From Cuspidothrix issatschenkoi CHARLIE-1 (GTDB lineage: Bacteria > Cyanobacteriota > Cyanobacteriia > Cyanobacteriales > Nostocaceae), in contig NZ_PGEM01000126.1 of assembly GCF_002934005.1 (NCBI RefSeq), forward strand, positions 1 to 39,634: a DNA stretch of 39,634 nucleotides, given 5' to 3'. The position numbers were made by a program, and so were the translations under genes. This document shows positions 37,196 to 39,634 of this stretch, piece after piece; position 1 is the first letter of the stretch; the number at the start of each line of letters is the position of its first letter. The notes beneath the pieces were generated by a model. The model did not search any database, was not told the origin of the DNA, and worked only from the letters and a program-made list of their open reading frames with translations.

Positions 37196-37385
37196 AGTGA
37201 GTGAAGTGTATTTAACTCAGTGTGAGAGGACAACCTGGCGACCACTTAAGCTTTTAGTCCTGTTGATAAGTGAAGCATAGATGTCTTAACAGTGAGAAGC
37301 TAACCATGTGACTACTGAAGCCTATTAGCTCAGTTGGTGAGTGACAAGAGATACCTAACAGTGAGATGCTAAACAGTCTCTTACA
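37196..37385 (+). repeat. Tandem 70-75-base units inside the RNA region
   Basis: Units begin at TTAACTCAGTGTGAG (37212), TTAACAGTGAG (37286) and TAACAGTGAG (37356). Each has a conserved leader, then a variable stem, then a similar AACC..TGAC.ACT..AAGC loop. Spacers between units are also alike (GTTGATAAGTGA and GTTGGTGAGTGA). Confidence 0.65.
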
Positions 37386-37411
37386 GAAAAAAGAATGAAG
37401 CGTGACCACTG

Positions 37412-37433
37412 ATAAACTTAGGGAGTATACTCC
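37412..37433. repeat. Repeated 16-mer and palindrome
   Basis: ATAAACTTAGGGAGTA at 37412-37427 repeats 37092-37107 exactly. The second copy runs into the 12-base palindrome GGAGTATACTCC (37422-37433). Confidence 0.75.
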
Positions 37434-37612
37434 AGCACTTCTCCACTTACTAACACAGTTAACTCAGTTCACTCTCCATCTGGTAAGGGTACTAACATAT
37501 AGCTTTCCCAACTTACCGGAGTAGTGTAGCATACAGGTACTAACACAAGGCTTTCTCTGTATACTATTCACTGAGTTAAAGCGTTCAGTGGAGTCATCAG
37601 CAACACCATAGT

Positions 37613-37723
37613 TTAAACATTCTCCTAGCCTCAAGGGCTATCTTGGAGTTGTTACAGTCCTATGGTGACATTATGGCTTAAACATTCTCCTAGCCTCAAG
37701 GGCTATCTTGGAGTTGTTACAGT
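37613..37723 (+). repeat. Two exact 46-base repeats, period 65
   Basis: 37613-37658 and 37678-37723 are identical. Each holds nested arms AAC..CTCC.AGCC / GGCT..GGAG..GTT and is closed by a stem unique to that copy. Confidence 0.9.
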
Positions 37724-37970
37724 TCCATAATGGTAATCAGGCAGAATAAAGACCGTACACAATCCCACAAGGGGCAGAATAAGTCTCGCACACAATCCTG
37801 ATTACTACTTACAGGCTAATTTGCATCAGTAAATAAGTATTCAACCAAGCTAATCAGACTCCTAAGAGTTTTTCACTTAATTAAACACAATCACAGTAGT
37901 CGGATCTTTAAAGACCTTTCCTGTAATAATTACTGATGAGTTCACCTGTTGATTGCTGGACATCATAAAT

Positions 37971-37991
37971 AGGGTAGCATATAGCTACCCT
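37971..37991 (+). terminator. Perfect hairpin at the end of the RNA region
   Basis: AGGGTAGC and GCTACCCT with loop ATATA, followed by AATTTACTTGTT. It could be the 3' end of the RNA; the T run is weak. Confidence 0.55.
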
Positions 37992-38113
37992 AATTTACTT
38001 GTTATGTGCAGAAAACTTTACAAACCCTCCCGCCATTAGTCACCTGCCCCATACCCCCAGAAGCAGACACATATATTTAACCAACCATCTATACTTCTTA
38101 TCATTGATCCCAC

Positions 38114-38142
38114 TTTCCATTAGTTCATTTAATGTATATAAT
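38114..38142 (+). promoter_or_regulatory. Candidate promoter of the structural genes
   Basis: TTTCCA (38114-38119), a 17-base spacer, then a consensus TATAAT (38137-38142), 25 bases ahead of the portal ATG. The resulting leader would be about 20 bases. Confidence 0.6.
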
Positions 38143-38167
38143 AAACATAAGTAAACTTTTATTTTAG

Positions 38168-39520
38168 ATGGCTACAAAACAAGAACTGCTAGATGCTTAT
38201 AAGGGAATTAATCCTGCTAACACTAGAGAATTACCAGTTAAAATTATTCAGCTAATAGTAGAGCAAATTAAATCATTTCTATTAGGTGATAGCTATCAAA
38301 AGAAAATAAAACTTTTAGCTATCAATCCTGAGCAACAAGCAAATTTAAATTTACAATTAGAGCAGATTAAACTTTATAGTCTATTACAGGATGTTTACCT
38401 AGATGTACCTGTTTATGGAGAAACTTATATTGAGGTTTCTGAAGGTAAGCTGCGTCATATTAGAACAATTGATGTTGATGACATAAAAGTTGATCCTCTT
38501 GACCCATTAAAAGTTGTTTATCTAAAGGAATCAAGAGAGATTTATGATGCTGTTAATAACAAGTATGTCAAGGTAAAAGTAGAACATTATCTGACTCTAT
38601 CCGTAGAGAATCAGACTACACTAGACTTATTTAATCTTCCTGATTATAAATATTTTGTTAAAGTTGGTGATGCTGAACCTGTAGAAATGGGTGATCACAT
38701 TCCTATAGTTAGGTTAGTGAATTCCTTAGATGGACGCACTGCTCAGTCTGCTATTGAAAGATTGATTCATTTACAGCTTGAATATAATGAAGTCAGGTCA
38801 AGAATTAATTTAAATGGTAAACATCATAAACCTCAAGTTTTTACAATTGGAACTTCTGCACCTGCGATTATAGGCAGAACAAATTCAAGTCAACTTGAGA
38901 GTGTAGAGTCAGCTACAGGGTCAGCAGCTTTCCAAACAGCATTTACTTCTGATGCTGCTAGTATTTTACATTTACCTATTTCTAATGCTGCTGCTGAATT
39001 GGGTATAACTCCTAAGATTGGTTACTTGCAACCAGTAGATAGCCCATACTTAGAACGTCAAAGATTAATCATTTTACAAGACATTTATTCTTTAACTGGA
39101 GTAATGCTTTTAGAACTACAGAATGCTAGGTCAGCTTCTAGTTCATCTTCTCTTAGTGTCCTATATGAACCACTACAGAGAGCAACATTAAGTAGAGCTA
39201 ACTATTTAATTTCAGCTATCAAAACCATATTCCTAGAGTTAGGTATTGACATTCCTTTTAGGGTGGAATTACCTGACATGATGCCTAGAGATTTACAAGA
39301 TAAGAAACTGCAAATTGAAGCTGTTAGACATAAGTTAATTTCTAGGAAGAGATACCTGGTTGAAGTTGAAGGGTTAACTGAAGAAGAAGCATTAAAAGAA
39401 CTTGAACAGCTAGATGCAGAAAAGGGATTAAATATTCAGTATTCTGCTGCTTTAACTGACTCTAAAGATCAACCTAATATTGATGAGAAAACCCTATTTG
39501 AAGAAAGTGTAATTAATTAA
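38168..39520 (+). CDS. Phage portal protein, SPP1 gp6-like
   Basis: A 450-residue protein that should form the dodecameric ring at the capsid vertex through which DNA is packaged and ejected. Recognisable blocks are VPVYGETYIEV, the DVDDIKVDPLDPLKVVYLKE region, IVRLVNSLDGRTAQSAIERLIHLQLEYNEVRSRI in pieces, and the C-terminal helix-rich stretch with DLQDKKLQIEAVRHKLISRKRYL. Slightly shorter than SPP1 gp6. No ribosome site is evident before the ATG. No terminase gene lies between it and the RNA region. The next gene starts 2 bases after its stop. Confidence 0.82.
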   Translation: MATKQELLDAYKGINPANTRELPVKIIQLIVEQIKSFLLGDSYQKKIKLLAINPEQQANLNLQLEQIKLYSLLQDVYLDVPVYGETYIEVSEGKLRHIRTIDVDDIKVDPLDPLKVVYLKESREIYDAVNNKYVKVKVEHYLTLSVENQTTLDLFNLPDYKYFVKVGDAEPVEMGDHIPIVRLVNSLDGRTAQSAIERLIHLQLEYNEVRSRINLNGKHHKPQVFTIGTSAPAIIGRTNSSQLESVESATGSAAFQTAFTSDAASILHLPISNAAAELGITPKIGYLQPVDSPYLERQRLIILQDIYSLTGVMLLELQNARSASSSSSLSVLYEPLQRATLSRANYLISAIKTIFLELGIDIPFRVELPDMMPRDLQDKKLQIEAVRHKLISRKRYLVEVEGLTEEEALKELEQLDAEKGLNIQYSAALTDSKDQPNIDEKTLFEESVIN

Positions 39521-39522
39521 AT

Positions 39523-39634
39523 ATGAGTGAACAGCAAGAACAAACACAGGAATTAGATTTAGGTTTAGAAACAATCATACCCCCTGCTATTGAAATTGAC
39601 TATGAAGGAGCATTAGCAGTAAACCAAAAAGTTT
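39523..39634 (+). CDS. Start of next structural gene (partial)
   Basis: ATG 39523 opens a frame that runs off the window (MSEQQEQTQELDLGLETIIP...). The acidic Gln/Glu-rich start would suit a head-assembly or scaffold protein, but 37 residues are too few to name it. Confidence 0.6.
   Translation, partial: MSEQQEQTQELDLGLETIIPPAIEIDYEGALAVNQKV

Larger units (their letters stand above)
37092..37991 (+). ncRNA. Candidate large structured RNA of the prophage
   Basis: About 900 bases without a reading frame, much richer in G and C than the flanks. Inverted repeats found by eye, in order: AGGAC/GTCCT (37227/37257), AGCTAA/TTAGCT (37298/37325), AAGAGA/TCTCTT (37346/37377), CTGAT/ATCAG (37409/37596) enclosing CTCCACT/AGTGGAG (37441/37587) enclosing TTAACTCAGT/ACTGAGTTAA (37459/37570), which encloses two hairpins; then, almost end to end, CACCATAG/CTATGGTG (37604/37660), CATTATGG/CCATAATG (37669/37725), GTAATCAG/CTGATTAC (37733/37798) and TACTTA/TAAGTA (37806/37834); then CAATCA/TGATTG (37888/37950) and a final perfect stem at 37971-37991. 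Paralogous modules have different but still pairing stems. Strand is assumed from gene direction and two U-G pairs; one pair favours the other strand. Family unknown. Confidence 0.65.

Noticed and set aside
37320-37395. A tRNA gene in the structured region
   Set aside because: Only the D arm matches; no T arm, acceptor pairing or anticodon stem can be formed.
37196-37732. A CRISPR array
   Set aside because: Repeats are few, of unequal kinds, with no uniform spacer length and no cas genes; the changing parts pair with each other instead of being unrelated spacers.

Overview
The window looks like the chromosome of a filamentous, heterocyst-type cyanobacterium (Nostocales, Anabaena/Dolichospermum/Nostoc-like). 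The evidence is the psbD-psbC pair, ycf4, the ndhA-I-G-E cluster, the cyanobacterial type of glutamate-cysteine ligase, GCGATCGC (HIP1) octamers, heptamer tandem repeats between genes and an AT-rich base composition. The genus is an inference. There are two parts: host chromosome from 1 to about 29050, and the left part of a prophage from about 29055 to the right edge.

Host part. Positions 1-4500 hold two near-identical Uma2-family nuclease genes flanking a small WG-repeat membrane protein and a serine/threonine kinase, in a repeat-rich setting that includes two short mobile elements whose uninterrupted target sites are also present here. Next come a SNF2-type helicase (4866-8057) and a SWIM zinc-finger protein (8355-9188). 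On the minus strand psbC and psbD overlap (9342-11766), and the photosystem I assembly gene ycf4 is read divergently from them. Rightward genes follow: a lipoprotein cyclophilin, a FabF-like ketosynthase, a methyltransferase, a saccharopine-dehydrogenase-like protein, SixA, citrate synthase, ndhA-ndhI-ndhG-ndhE with NAD kinase 6 bases behind, gshA, trmL and a LysM/M23 cell-wall peptidase.

Prophage part. A CAT-anticodon tRNA gene (28981-29054) is followed 135 bases later by a tyrosine integrase, the usual layout of a tRNA-integrated element. Behind it lie small lysogeny or cargo genes (one a probable PD-(D/E)xK nuclease), a tandem-duplicated pair of unknown proteins, a 91-base direct repeat that folds on itself, a divergent family-A-type DNA polymerase, an AntA/MSV199-like antirepressor, a 50-residue ribbon-helix-helix regulator behind a good promoter, and at the right edge an SPP1-type portal protein that opens the structural genes.

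The most striking object is the non-coding stretch of about 900 bases just before the portal gene (about 37092-37991). It has no usable reading frame and is packed with perfect inverted repeats that nest and abut. Several are paralogous modules whose loops are conserved while their stems differ and still pair. The clearest case is a 46-base exact direct repeat whose two copies are closed by different, fully complementary 8-base stems. This is what a large ornate structured RNA would look like, comparable in size and phage setting to GOLLD and ROOL RNAs. I could not identify it as a member of any known family.
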